Part shown: in pieces, positions 17,268 through 25,587 of the stretch
Numbering within the stretch: the first letter of the stretch is position 1
Layout of the letters: each line of letters opens with the position of its first letter
Assembly: GCF_004005995.1 (NCBI RefSeq)
Contig: NZ_CP034767.1
Span: 186,001 to 250,000 of the forward strand
Length of the DNA stretch: 64,000 nt
Direction of reading: 5' to 3'
Origin: Devosia sp. 1566
GTDB taxonomy: Bacteria > Pseudomonadota > Alphaproteobacteria > Rhizobiales > Devosiaceae
Program-made: the position numbers and the translations under genes
The notes under the pieces: generated by a model
Seen by the model: the letters and a program-made list of their open reading frames with translations, nothing else
Databases searched by the model: none
What the model was told of the DNA's origin: nothing

Positions 17268-18206
17268 ATGGCCAAGCGCAAGATTGCCGTTATAGGGGTG
17301 GGCAAGATCGCCCAGGACCAGCACCTGCCGGTGATCGATAAGTCCGAGCATTTCGAACTTGCGGCGACGGTGTCGACGCGCGGCATTGGCCATAACGGGG
17401 TTCCGGTGTTCAAGACGCCGGGCGAGCTCTACGCCGCCATGCCGGAAGTCGATCTCGTCTCGGTTTGCACGCCCCCTGGCATTCGTCACCAATATGTCCG
17501 CGAGGCTCTAGAGGCCGGCAAGGACGTGATGATGGAAAAGCCGCCTACCACCACGATTTGCGAGCTCGATGACCTAGTGGCGCAGGCCAAGCGCCTCGAT
17601 CGCGTGCTGTTCCAGACTTGGCATTCCCAGTACAACGCGGCGGTCGACCGGACGCGCGAGCTGCTGGCGGAGCAGGGCGTTGCTTCGGTGCGGATCGACT
17701 GGCGCGAAAGCGTGCGCAAATGGCATCCGGGACAGGACTGGGTCTGGGAGCCCGGTGGCTTTGGCGTGTGCGACCCCGGGATCAATGCCCTTTCCATCTT
17801 CACCAAGGTGATGCCGTTCCCGGTCTTTGTGCAAAGCAGCCGGCTGACTTTCCCGAAAAACCGGCAAACGCCGGTGGATGTTGAGATCGCGTTCAAGTCG
17901 GGTGAGCCGCATCAGCCCCAGATGAGCGCAGGCTTCAACTGGCTCGAGGAAAGCGGGGAGATCTGGACCATCCGTTTTGAGACGCAAAGCGGCGACGTGC
18001 TCAAGCTGGAAAAGGGCGGCACGGTGCTGCGCGTCGATGACGCCGTCGTGGTGCAAAATCCCTCGGAAGAATATGAGGGAATCTACGAGCGCTTCGCTGC
18101 CCTGCTGGAGCGGCACGAGAGCGACGTGGACGCCGCTCCCCTGCGCTTGATGGCCGATGTATTCCTGCTCGGTGCGCGGGAAAACGGCCCCGCTTTTGAG
18201 TGGTAG
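17268..18206 (+). CDS. Gfo/Idh/MocA sugar dehydrogenase (L-arabinose/D-galactose 1-dehydrogenase-like)
   Basis: NAD(P)-dependent oxidoreductase of 312 residues. The N-terminal Rossmann motif IAVIGVGKIAQDQHLP is followed by MEKPPTTT and then WHSQYNAAVDRTRELL, RKWHPGQDWVWEPGGFGVCD and DPGINALSIFTKVMP. This pattern matches the Azospirillum L-arabinose 1-dehydrogenase / D-galactose 1-dehydrogenase group from memory. It would oxidise an aldose to its lactone. ATG 17268 follows GGAGGAG. A glycerate kinase and aldo/keto reductase nearby fit a non-phosphorylating sugar pathway, though dehydratase and lactonase genes are not in the window. Confidence 0.82.
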   Translation: MAKRKIAVIGVGKIAQDQHLPVIDKSEHFELAATVSTRGIGHNGVPVFKTPGELYAAMPEVDLVSVCTPPGIRHQYVREALEAGKDVMMEKPPTTTICELDDLVAQAKRLDRVLFQTWHSQYNAAVDRTRELLAEQGVASVRIDWRESVRKWHPGQDWVWEPGGFGVCDPGINALSIFTKVMPFPVFVQSSRLTFPKNRQTPVDVEIAFKSGEPHQPQMSAGFNWLEESGEIWTIRFETQSGDVLKLEKGGTVLRVDDAVVVQNPSEEYEGIYERFAALLERHESDVDAAPLRLMADVFLLGARENGPAFEW

Positions 18207-18209
18207 GCG

Positions 18210-19151
18210 CTAGCGACCTGCCGCCGAAAGGGTCTGCACCTGCTCGTCGCTGAGCTTTAGCCGCACGCCCTTGGCGAGGCTCTTGACCTGCTCAACGGAC
18301 GTTGCCGAAGCGATGGGCGCTGAAATGCCGGGCTGGGCAACGATCCAGGCCAGTGCGACTTCGGCGGGCGTAGCGTCGACCTGCGCCGAAACATTGTCGA
18401 GCGCCTTGAGGATCGCTTCGCCCTTGGGGTTAAGGTAGTTCTTGACCCCGCCACCGCGCAGGCTTTTGTTCAGATCAGCCTCGGAGCGGTACTTGCCGGT
18501 CAAGAATCCTGCAGCCAGGCTGTAATAGCAGATGATGCCGATGTCGCCATTTACCGCCATTTCCTGCACCTCGCCTTCGACTTCCTCGCGATCGTAGAGA
18601 TTGAAGCGCGGCTGGAGCACATCATAACGGGGCAGGGACTTGATGACGGAAATCTCATGGGCCTCGCGCATCATGGCCGCGGTGTAGTTCGAGGCACCGA
18701 TCACGCGCACCTTGCCCGAGCGGATCAGCACATCATAGGCCGCGAGGGTTTCCTCATGCGGGGTATCTGGATCGGGCCAATGGCTCTGGTAGAGGTCGAT
18801 ATAATCGGTCTGCAAGCGGCGCAGGGAGTCTTCGACGGCGCTCTTGATGGCCTCGGCGCCCAGGCCGCCGGGGTTCTTGGCTGAATTTACCTTGGTGAAG
18901 ATGTGCACGCTGTCGCGGTTGCCGCGCGCCTTGAGCCACTCGCCGATAATGGTTTCGCTCTGGCCCGGCGGGTTGCCAGGCACCCAGTTAGGATAGCCTT
19001 CGGCAGTGTCGATGGCGGTAAAGCCTTCGTCTACAAACGCGTCCAGCACCTCAAAGCCGGTGTTCTGGTCAACGGTCCAGCCGAACACATTGCCGCCCAG
19101 CACCAGGGGTTCGATCACAAGTTCACTGCGGCCAAGCGGGCGACGATCCAT
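18210..19151 (-). CDS. Aldo/keto reductase
   Basis: NADPH-dependent reductase of 313 residues with a TIM-barrel. The catalytic tetrad is visible: Asp and Tyr in AIDTAEGYP (about 47-55), Lys in FTKVNSAKNP (about 86), His in LYQSHWPDPD (about 124). GASNYT and the C-terminal PIASATSVEQVKSL cofactor segment are typical of the AKR/YajO-Tas group. Convergent with the sugar dehydrogenase, with only 3 bp between the ends. Substrate unknown. Confidence 0.9.
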   Translation of the reverse strand: MDRRPLGRSELVIEPLVLGGNVFGWTVDQNTGFEVLDAFVDEGFTAIDTAEGYPNWVPGNPPGQSETIIGEWLKARGNRDSVHIFTKVNSAKNPGGLGAEAIKSAVEDSLRRLQTDYIDLYQSHWPDPDTPHEETLAAYDVLIRSGKVRVIGASNYTAAMMREAHEISVIKSLPRYDVLQPRFNLYDREEVEGEVQEMAVNGDIGIICYYSLAAGFLTGKYRSEADLNKSLRGGGVKNYLNPKGEAILKALDNVSAQVDATPAEVALAWIVAQPGISAPIASATSVEQVKSLAKGVRLKLSDEQVQTLSAAGR

Positions 19152-19162
19152 GGGGCTCTCCT

Positions 19163-19672
19163 TCAGGGGTTCGCTGGGGTAACGCCCGGCGGCTCATTCG
19201 GTTCGGCCGGCTTGGGCGGGAGGCAATAAGCCAGCGCGCGATTGATCTCGTAGAGCGAGCCGGACAGGGGAATGAAGTTGAGCGGGGCGGGCGGGCCCTC
19301 AAGCGGGTGGAGATAAGCCACGGCCCCATTCTGGAGATTGTGGAGCAGCCACCCTTCAGGGTCGGGGAGCCTGGCGCCATAAGGTGCTTCGCCCTTTTCG
19401 GCAAGGAACGGGCGGTTGACCCTGTCGATGGTGATCAGCCACTCGCCGGCATGGGGCTCGGTGCGGCTGGTATGGGCATAGATGCCGATCGAGAAGTCGT
19501 CTTCGCAGCGCACGGCGATGCAGTTGAACTCCTCGGCTGTTGAGCGCAGCGCGCAGCCCAGGGTCGCCCGGTCGCCTTCGCCCGGAAGAGGAGAATAATG
19601 CCAGCCCTCTTCCTGTCCCTGGGCGGGCAGGAGCAGCAGCAGGCTCGCCAAGACTATACGCAACAGGATCAT
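19163..19672 (-). CDS. Secreted hypothetical protein (169 aa)
   Basis: Exported protein with signal peptide MILLRIVLASLLLLLPAQGQ. The mature part has four Cys (CALR, FNCIAVRC, YCLP), suggesting disulfides in the periplasm, a beta-rich core and a Pro-rich C-terminal tail. Its ATG overlaps the stop of the upstream VOC gene (ATGA), so it is translationally coupled to it. No family recognised. Confidence 0.65.
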   Translation of the reverse strand: MILLRIVLASLLLLLPAQGQEEGWHYSPLPGEGDRATLGCALRSTAEEFNCIAVRCEDDFSIGIYAHTSRTEPHAGEWLITIDRVNRPFLAEKGEAPYGARLPDPEGWLLHNLQNGAVAYLHPLEGPPAPLNFIPLSGSLYEINRALAYCLPPKPAEPNEPPGVTPANP

Positions 19673-20061
19673 AGGGGCCTCGCTTCGATCAAATCCCAGC
19701 GATTGCCGTAGAGATCAGCGAACACCGCGACACTTCCATAAGGCTCATGCCGGGGTGCTTCAAGGAACTGAACGCCCTTTGCCGTCATCGCGGCGAAGTC
19801 AGCGGCGAAGTCGTCGGTTTGGAGAAACAACATGACGCGGCCGCCGGCTTGGCGGCCAATGGCGGCTTCCTGCTCGGGCCCATCTGCCCGGGCCAGGAGC
19901 AGCCGCACGCCCCGGCTTTCCCTAGGGGCGACCACCACCCAGCGCTTGCCGCCCAGCGGGGTATCCTCAAGAAGCGTGAAGTCCAGCAGGTCACAGTAAT
20001 AGGCGATGGCCGCATCGTATTCGCGGACCACCAGGGTAACTGTTGTAATCGATCGGGCCAT
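19669..20061 (-). CDS. VOC-superfamily (glyoxalase/bleomycin resistance-like) protein
   Basis: Single-domain VOC protein of 130 residues: TTVTLVVREYDAAIAYYCDLLDF at the N-terminus, then MLFLQTDDFAADFAAM and a C-terminal VFADLYGNRWDLIE. ATG 20061 is chosen to match the family N-terminus; a GTG lies five codons upstream. It leads an overlapping two-gene unit with the secreted 169-residue protein. Substrate unknown. Confidence 0.85.
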   Translation of the reverse strand: MARSITTVTLVVREYDAAIAYYCDLLDFTLLEDTPLGGKRWVVVAPRESRGVRLLLARADGPEQEAAIGRQAGGRVMLFLQTDDFAADFAAMTAKGVQFLEAPRHEPYGSVAVFADLYGNRWDLIEARPL

Positions 20062-20273
20062 GCCGTGATGGAGCACTGCTACAAAGCAGCGGTCAAGAGC
20101 GGGCCCAGCAAAGAGCTGGATGGCGCCTTCATTGTGAAAAAAGGCCGCAGGGTCACAGCATTGACCAAACGGTAAAACTCCCCCATTGCGCTCCTTTGTT
20201 TTCTACGCTTTGTTGACCGTTAAGCCCGGCCGGCAAACCGGGCGCAAAAAAACTGTCCCGGGAGACACCAAAT

Positions 20274-21869
20274 ATGACATTGATGAAGAGCCTGCTGGCG
20301 GCGACCGCCGTGCTCGCACTGACTGCCGGCGCGGCCCAGGCCAAGCAGCTGGTCTATTGTTCCGAAGCTTCGCCGGCTCACTTCGATCCCGGTCCGCTGA
20401 CCGGTGGCAACGATTTCGACGCCAGCTCGCACACCATCTATGACCGCCTGGTGCAGTTCGAGCCCGGTGGCACGGCGACCATTCCCGGCCTGGCCGAAAG
20501 CTGGGACATCTCCGAGGACGGCAAGGAAATCACCTTCCACCTGCGTCCGGGCGTCAAGTTCCATACCACGTCCTATTTCACTCCCACGCGCGATCTCAAC
20601 GCCGATGACGTGATCTTCTCCTTCGAGCGCCAGTGGAAGGAAGACAGCCCGTGGTATGCTTACCTCGAGGGCATGACTTGGGATTACTTCCAGGGCATGG
20701 ACATGGCCCGCTACCTGCAGGAAATCCGCAAGGATGACGACCTGACGGTGACCTTTGTTCTGACCGAACCCAATGCGCCCATGATCGCCAACCTGGCAAT
20801 GGACTTTGCGGCCATTGTCTCCAAGGAGTATGCCGACCAGCTCGAAGCATCCGGCGACCTGGCGAGCTTCTCCACCCAGCCAGTCGGCACCGGCCCATTC
20901 ATGCTGGTGGATTATCAGCTCGATACCGTGATCCGCTACCAGGCTTTCCCTGACTACTGGGATGGCAAGCAGCCGATCGATGACCTGGTATTCGCCATCA
21001 CCACCGATCCTTCGGTGCGCGCGCAGCGTCTCCTCGCGGGCGAATGCGATATCATGTCCTATCCGGCGCCTGCCGACATCTCGCAGCTGCAGGCTGACCA
21101 GAACCTGAACGTGATGGAGCAGGAAGGCCTCAATATCGGCTACATCTCCTACAACGTCACGGAAGCGCCGTTTGACAATGTCAATGTGCGCAAGGCGTTG
21201 AGCATGGCCATCGACAAGGCTGCCATCATTGAGGCGGTGTATCAGGGCGCTGGCGAGGACGCCAAGAACCTGATCCCGCCCACCATGTGGTCCTATAACG
21301 AAGAAATTCCGGCCGACACCTATGACCCGGAAAAGGCGAAGGCCTTGCTTGCCGAAGCCGGCATCACCGAGCTGACCACTGACCTTTGGGCCATGCCGGT
21401 CTCGCGTCCCTATAATCCGAACGCTCAGCGCGTTGCCGAACTCATCCAGTCCGACTGGGCCGCTATTGGCGTCAACGCCAATATCGTCACCTATGAATGG
21501 ACCGAGTATCGCGAGCGCGGCAAGGCCGAGGACCGCAAGGGTCCGTTCCAGATCGGCTGGACCGGGGACAATGGTGATCCGGACAACTTCTTTGCCACCC
21601 TGTTCTCCTGCTCGGCCATTGGCGTGTCCAATTATTCGAGCTGGTGCAACCAGGAATTCGAAGACCTGATCCAGAAGGCCAAGACCACTTCTGACCAGGA
21701 AGAGCGGGCCGCGCTCTACCGCCAGGCCCAGGAAATCTTCAAGGCCGAAGAACCCGCCATGACTCTGGCTCATAGCCGGGTGTTCATGCCAATGAAAAAG
21801 ACCGTCCTGAATTACAAGATGAGCCCGCTGGGCAACCACTCCTTCAAAGGCGTGGACATCGAGGAATAA
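20274..21869 (+). CDS. dppA: Dipeptide-type ABC transporter substrate-binding protein
   Basis: Periplasmic binding protein of family 5 (SBP_bac_5), 531 residues, delivering a peptide or related solute to the DppBCDF-like transporter encoded next. The signal peptide MTLMKSLLAATAVLALTAGAAQA has no lipobox, so the protein is soluble in the periplasm. Family segments include LVYCSEASPAHFDP, LAESWDISEDGKEITFHLRPG, VRKALSMAIDK and IGWTGDNGDPDNF. The start follows GGGAG. Dipeptide specificity is family-level inference; haem, nickel and glutathione binders share the fold. Confidence 0.9.
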   Translation: MTLMKSLLAATAVLALTAGAAQAKQLVYCSEASPAHFDPGPLTGGNDFDASSHTIYDRLVQFEPGGTATIPGLAESWDISEDGKEITFHLRPGVKFHTTSYFTPTRDLNADDVIFSFERQWKEDSPWYAYLEGMTWDYFQGMDMARYLQEIRKDDDLTVTFVLTEPNAPMIANLAMDFAAIVSKEYADQLEASGDLASFSTQPVGTGPFMLVDYQLDTVIRYQAFPDYWDGKQPIDDLVFAITTDPSVRAQRLLAGECDIMSYPAPADISQLQADQNLNVMEQEGLNIGYISYNVTEAPFDNVNVRKALSMAIDKAAIIEAVYQGAGEDAKNLIPPTMWSYNEEIPADTYDPEKAKALLAEAGITELTTDLWAMPVSRPYNPNAQRVAELIQSDWAAIGVNANIVTYEWTEYRERGKAEDRKGPFQIGWTGDNGDPDNFFATLFSCSAIGVSNYSSWCNQEFEDLIQKAKTTSDQEERAALYRQAQEIFKAEEPAMTLAHSRVFMPMKKTVLNYKMSPLGNHSFKGVDIEE

Positions 21870-21912
21870 GGATCATCGCCGGCGCCCGCGCGCGCCGGCC
21901 CGTCCAAGATGG

Positions 21913-21942
21913 AACCTCGGTCCAGGCTGGACCGAGGTTTTC
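21913..21942 (+). terminator. Stem-loop between dppA and dppB (attenuator or mRNA stabiliser)
   Basis: A perfect 12-bp inverted repeat (AACCTCGGTCCA at 21913-21924 with its complement at 21928-21939) with a 3-nt loop GGC is followed by T residues (21938-21941). It lies 43 bp after the dppA stop and 31 bp before dppB. Intercistronic stem-loops after binding-protein genes often cause partial termination or protect the upstream mRNA. Confidence 0.75.
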
Positions 21943-21970
21943 CATATACAAGGGGCCCTGAACCCAACCC

Positions 21971-22978
21971 ATGCTCAACTTTATCCTGCGCCGACTGGCG
22001 CTGATTGTGCCGACAATGATCGGCATCACCCTTTGCGCCTTCTTTTTTGTGCGCGTGCTGCCGGGGGATCCAATTCTGGCCATGGCCGGCCAGCATGGCG
22101 TAACCCCTGAGCGCTACGAGATCCTGCGCGAGCAGTTTGGCTACAACCTGCCGCTCTGGCAGCAGTACTTCAATTACCTGGGCAACGTGCTGCAGGGCAA
22201 TTTCGGTGTGTCGCTGGCCACCAAGCGCCCGGTGCTCACCGAGTTCATGACCTTGTTCCCAGCCACGATCGAGCTGGCCCTGGTGGCCATGCTCTTTGCG
22301 GTGATCGTAGGCATTCCGGCCGGCATCTTTGCCGCCGTCAAGCGCGGCTCGTGGTTCGACCAGCTCACCATGGGGATCGCGCTGACCGGCTATTCCATGC
22401 CCATCTTCTGGTGGGGCCTGCTGTTGATCATCTTCTTTTCGGGCTATCTGGGCTGGACCCCGGTGTCCGGACGCATCGCGCTGACCTTCTTTTTGCGCCC
22501 GATCACCGGCTTCATGCTGATCGATACGCTGCTTTACGGCAACTGGCCCGCCTTCGTGTCCGCCCTGCGCCACCTGATCCTGCCGGCCGTGGTGCTGGGC
22601 ACTATCCCGCTTGCGGTGATTGCCCGGCAAACCCGCTCGGCTATGCTTGAAGTGCTGGGCGAGGACTATGTCCGCACCGCGCGCGCCAAGGGCCTCTCGC
22701 AACGCCGCGTCATCAATGTCCATGCCCTGCGCAACGCGCTGATTCCCGTGATCACCACGATCGGTCTCCAGGTCGGTCTGCTGCTGGGCGGCGCCATTCT
22801 CACCGAAACGATCTTCTCCTGGCCCGGTATCGGCAAGTGGATGATCGATTCCATCTCCAAGCGCGACTATGTCGTGGTGCAGTCCGGCCTGTTGCTGATT
22901 GCCCTGATCGTCATGGCCGTGAACTTGGCCGTCGATGTGCTCTATGCCGTCATCAATCCGCGCATCAGGGTGAAGTAG
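21971..22978 (+). CDS. dppB: Dipeptide-type ABC transporter permease DppB
   Basis: Inner-membrane permease of 335 residues with about six hydrophobic segments. The N-terminus MLNFILRRLALIVPTMIGI and the loop RTARAKGLSQRRVINVHALRNALIPV (the EAA-type ATPase contact) are typical of DppB. The C-terminus ends in the membrane-edge segment YAVINPRIRVK. The stop abuts the dppC start without a gap. Confidence 0.93.
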   Translation: MLNFILRRLALIVPTMIGITLCAFFFVRVLPGDPILAMAGQHGVTPERYEILREQFGYNLPLWQQYFNYLGNVLQGNFGVSLATKRPVLTEFMTLFPATIELALVAMLFAVIVGIPAGIFAAVKRGSWFDQLTMGIALTGYSMPIFWWGLLLIIFFSGYLGWTPVSGRIALTFFLRPITGFMLIDTLLYGNWPAFVSALRHLILPAVVLGTIPLAVIARQTRSAMLEVLGEDYVRTARAKGLSQRRVINVHALRNALIPVITTIGLQVGLLLGGAILTETIFSWPGIGKWMIDSISKRDYVVVQSGLLLIALIVMAVNLAVDVLYAVINPRIRVK

Positions 22979-23884
22979 ATGAGCCAGTTGCAAGCCACTC
23001 CCGTCGCCGACAAGGCCGACCTGGGCGCCAGTCTTCGCGAATTCTGGCATTATTTTTCCGTCAACCGCGGCGCCGTTATCGGCCTCGTCGTGTTCACCCT
23101 GCTGGTGCTGGTGGCGATCTTTGCCCCCTTGATCGCACCTCATTCGCCTGACCAGCAATTTCGCGACGCTCTCCTCAAGCCACCGGTTTGGGACGCAATG
23201 GGTGATCCACGGTTCCTGCTGGGCACCGACCCCGTGGGCCGAGATATCCTCAGCCGACTAATCCATGGCGCCCGTTATTCGCTGTTTATCGGCCTCTTTG
23301 TCGTGGTCGGCGCGCTGGTCGTGGGCGTGGTCCTGGGCGTGTTGGCCGGCTATTTCGGCGGCTGGGTCGATGCGCTGATCATGCGCCTCATGGATATTAT
23401 CCTGGCGTTTCCCTCGCTGCTGCTGGCGCTGGTTCTGGTCGCCATTCTCGGGCCGGGGCTTTTCAATGCCATGGTCGCGATCGCGGTGGTGCTGCAGCCG
23501 CACTTCGCCCGGCTGGTGCGCGCAGCGGTGATGGCGGAAAAGAACCGCGAATATGTCACCGCCGCCAAGATGTCGGGCGCCGGCCACCTGCGCCTGATGA
23601 TCGTTACCATCCTGCCCAACTGCCTGGGGCCGCTGATCGTGCAGGCCACGCTGAGCTTTTCCAACGCTATCCTCGATGCGGCGGCACTGGGCTTCCTGGG
23701 GATGGGGGCCCAGCCGCCTACGCCCGAATGGGGCACCATGCTCGCCACCGCGCGCGAGTTCATCCTGCGCGCACCCTGGGTGGTGACATTCCCGGGTCTC
23801 GCCATCCTCGTCACTGTGCTGGCCATCAACCTCATCGGTGATGGCATGCGCGACGCCCTTGATCCCAAGCTGAAGCGGAGCTGA
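22979..23884 (+). CDS. dppC: Dipeptide-type ABC transporter permease DppC
   Basis: Second permease, 301 residues, with N-terminal cytoplasmic helix, [32 protein letters not shown] (OppC N-terminal motif) and EAA-type loop [26 protein letters not shown]-terminal [13 protein letters not shown] is characteristic. It directly follows dppB and is spaced 3 bp from dppD. Confidence 0.94.
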   Translation: MSQLQATPVADKADLGASLREFWHYFSVNRGAVIGLVVFTLLVLVAIFAPLIAPHSPDQQFRDALLKPPVWDAMGDPRFLLGTDPVGRDILSRLIHGARYSLFIGLFVVVGALVVGVVLGVLAGYFGGWVDALIMRLMDIILAFPSLLLALVLVAILGPGLFNAMVAIAVVLQPHFARLVRAAVMAEKNREYVTAAKMSGAGHLRLMIVTILPNCLGPLIVQATLSFSNAILDAAALGFLGMGAQPPTPEWGTMLATAREFILRAPWVVTFPGLAILVTVLAINLIGDGMRDALDPKLKRS

Positions 23885-23887
23885 CCC

Positions 23888-24736
23888 ATGCCTCTGCTGG
23901 ACATTCGTAATCTTACCGTCTCGTTTGACACCTCCGCGGGTCTGTTCAAGGCCGTGGACGGGATCGACGTCTCCGTCGACAGCCGCGAAGTGCTCGCCAT
24001 TGTGGGCGAGAGCGGCTCGGGCAAATCCGTGGCCATGTTGGCAGTTATGGGCCTCCTGCCCCCTACCGCTACCGTGACCGCCGACAAGATGGAGTTCGAG
24101 GGCCTTGACCTGCTCGGGATGAGCGCCCAGGCCAAGCGCAAGATCATCGGCAAGGACATTGCCATGATCTTCCAGGAGCCGGTCGCCAGCCTTAATCCCT
24201 GTTTCACCATTGGCTTTCAGCTCGAGGAAGTGCTCGGCGAGCATCTGGACCTGCATGGCCGGGCCGCGCGCGCTCGCGCGGTGGAACTGCTCCATCTGGT
24301 TGGCATCCGCGACGGTGCCGAACGCCTCGGCGCCTTTCCGCACCAGATGTCGGGTGGCCAATGCCAGCGCGTGATGATCGCCATGGCCATCGCCTGCAAC
24401 CCCAAGCTCCTGATCGCCGATGAGCCGACCACGGCACTCGACGTCACCATTCAAAAACAAATCCTCGACCTGCTGGTGCGCCTACAGGCCGAGCATGGCA
24501 TGGCCCTGATCATGATTACCCACGACATGGGTGTGGTCGCCGAAACGGCGGACCGCGTCATCGTTCAGTACAAGGGCCACAAGATGGAGGAAGCCGACGT
24601 GCTATCCTTGTTCGAAAACCCTCAGTCCAACTATACCAAGGCGCTGCTGTCGGCCTTGCCGGAAAACGCTGTCGGGGATCGGCTGCCCACCGTGGCGGAC
24701 TTCGCCTTTGATCCCGAAACGGGGGCAGCCCGATGA
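23888..24736 (+). CDS. dppD: Dipeptide-type ABC transporter ATP-binding protein DppD
   Basis: ATPase subunit of 282 residues. Walker [11 protein letters not shown] (about 39-48), Q-loop FQEP, signature [12 protein letters not shown], Walker [13 protein letters not shown] and H-loop THDMG are all present. It ends soon after [13 protein letters not shown] and lacks most of the C-terminal oligopeptide/dipeptide extension with its RCP cysteine motif, so it is shorter than typical DppD (about 325 residues). It overlaps dppF by four bases. Confidence 0.92.
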   Translation: MPLLDIRNLTVSFDTSAGLFKAVDGIDVSVDSREVLAIVGESGSGKSVAMLAVMGLLPPTATVTADKMEFEGLDLLGMSAQAKRKIIGKDIAMIFQEPVASLNPCFTIGFQLEEVLGEHLDLHGRAARARAVELLHLVGIRDGAERLGAFPHQMSGGQCQRVMIAMAIACNPKLLIADEPTTALDVTIQKQILDLLVRLQAEHGMALIMITHDMGVVAETADRVIVQYKGHKMEEADVLSLFENPQSNYTKALLSALPENAVGDRLPTVADFAFDPETGAAR

Positions 24737-25572
24737 GCACCCCCGTTCTGGAAGTCAAGAACCTGACGCGCGACTATGTTACGGCGGGCGGACTATTCCG
24801 CCCGGCCAAGGTCGTCCATGCGGTCAAGGGCGTCAATTTCTCGCTCCAGAAAGGCCGCACCCTTGCCGTGGTCGGCGAGAGTGGCTGCGGCAAATCAACC
24901 CTGGCGCGCATGATCACCCTGATCGATCCCCCGACCTCGGGTGAGATTCTGATCGACGGCGCCAAGGTGGATGCCAGCCATGCCCTGACCCGCGAAATGC
25001 GCCAGAAGGTGCAGATCGTGTTCCAAAATCCCTATGGCTCGCTCAATCCACGCCAGAAGATCGGCGACGTGCTCGCCGAGCCGCTGCTGCTCAACACTTC
25101 GATGGGCGCGGCCGAGCGGGCGGACAAGGCCATGTCCATGCTGCTCAAGGTTGGCCTTGGGCCCGAGCACTTCAATCGCTATCCGCATATGTTCTCGGGC
25201 GGGCAGCGCCAGCGCATCGCCATTGCCCGGGCGCTGATGCTCAATCCCTCGTTCCTGGTGCTCGACGAGCCGGTTTCGGCGCTGGACCTATCGGTGCAGG
25301 CGCAGATCCTCAACCTGCTCAAAGACCTTCAGGAAGAGTTCGGTCTGACCTATGTGTTCATCAGCCACGATCTGTCGGTGGTGCGCTATATCGCCGATGA
25401 GGTGATGGTGATGTATTTCGGCGATGTGGTGGAGCACGGCACCCGCGACGCGGTGTTCAGCGATCCGCAGCACGGCTACACCAAGACCCTGTTTGCCGCG
25501 ACGCCCCGAACGGACATCGCCAGCATCAGGGAGCGGCTCGCGCGCAAGGCGGCATTGGAGGCGGCCAGCTAA
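24733..25572 (+). CDS. dppF: Dipeptide-type ABC transporter ATP-binding protein DppF
   Basis: Second ATPase, 279 residues: Walker A GESGCGKST (about 55-63), signature FSGGQRQRIAIA, Walker B FLVLDEPVSALD and H-loop SHDLS. After HGYTKTLFAATPR the protein ends within 20 residues, so the C-terminal extension with the Cys motif is missing here too. It closes the operon; the GGDEF/EAL gene is convergent 15 bp later with no clear terminator between. Confidence 0.92.
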   Translation: MSTPVLEVKNLTRDYVTAGGLFRPAKVVHAVKGVNFSLQKGRTLAVVGESGCGKSTLARMITLIDPPTSGEILIDGAKVDASHALTREMRQKVQIVFQNPYGSLNPRQKIGDVLAEPLLLNTSMGAAERADKAMSMLLKVGLGPEHFNRYPHMFSGGQRQRIAIARALMLNPSFLVLDEPVSALDLSVQAQILNLLKDLQEEFGLTYVFISHDLSVVRYIADEVMVMYFGDVVEHGTRDAVFSDPQHGYTKTLFAATPRTDIASIRERLARKAALEAAS

Positions 25573-25587
25573 AACCGTCAGGTAGTC

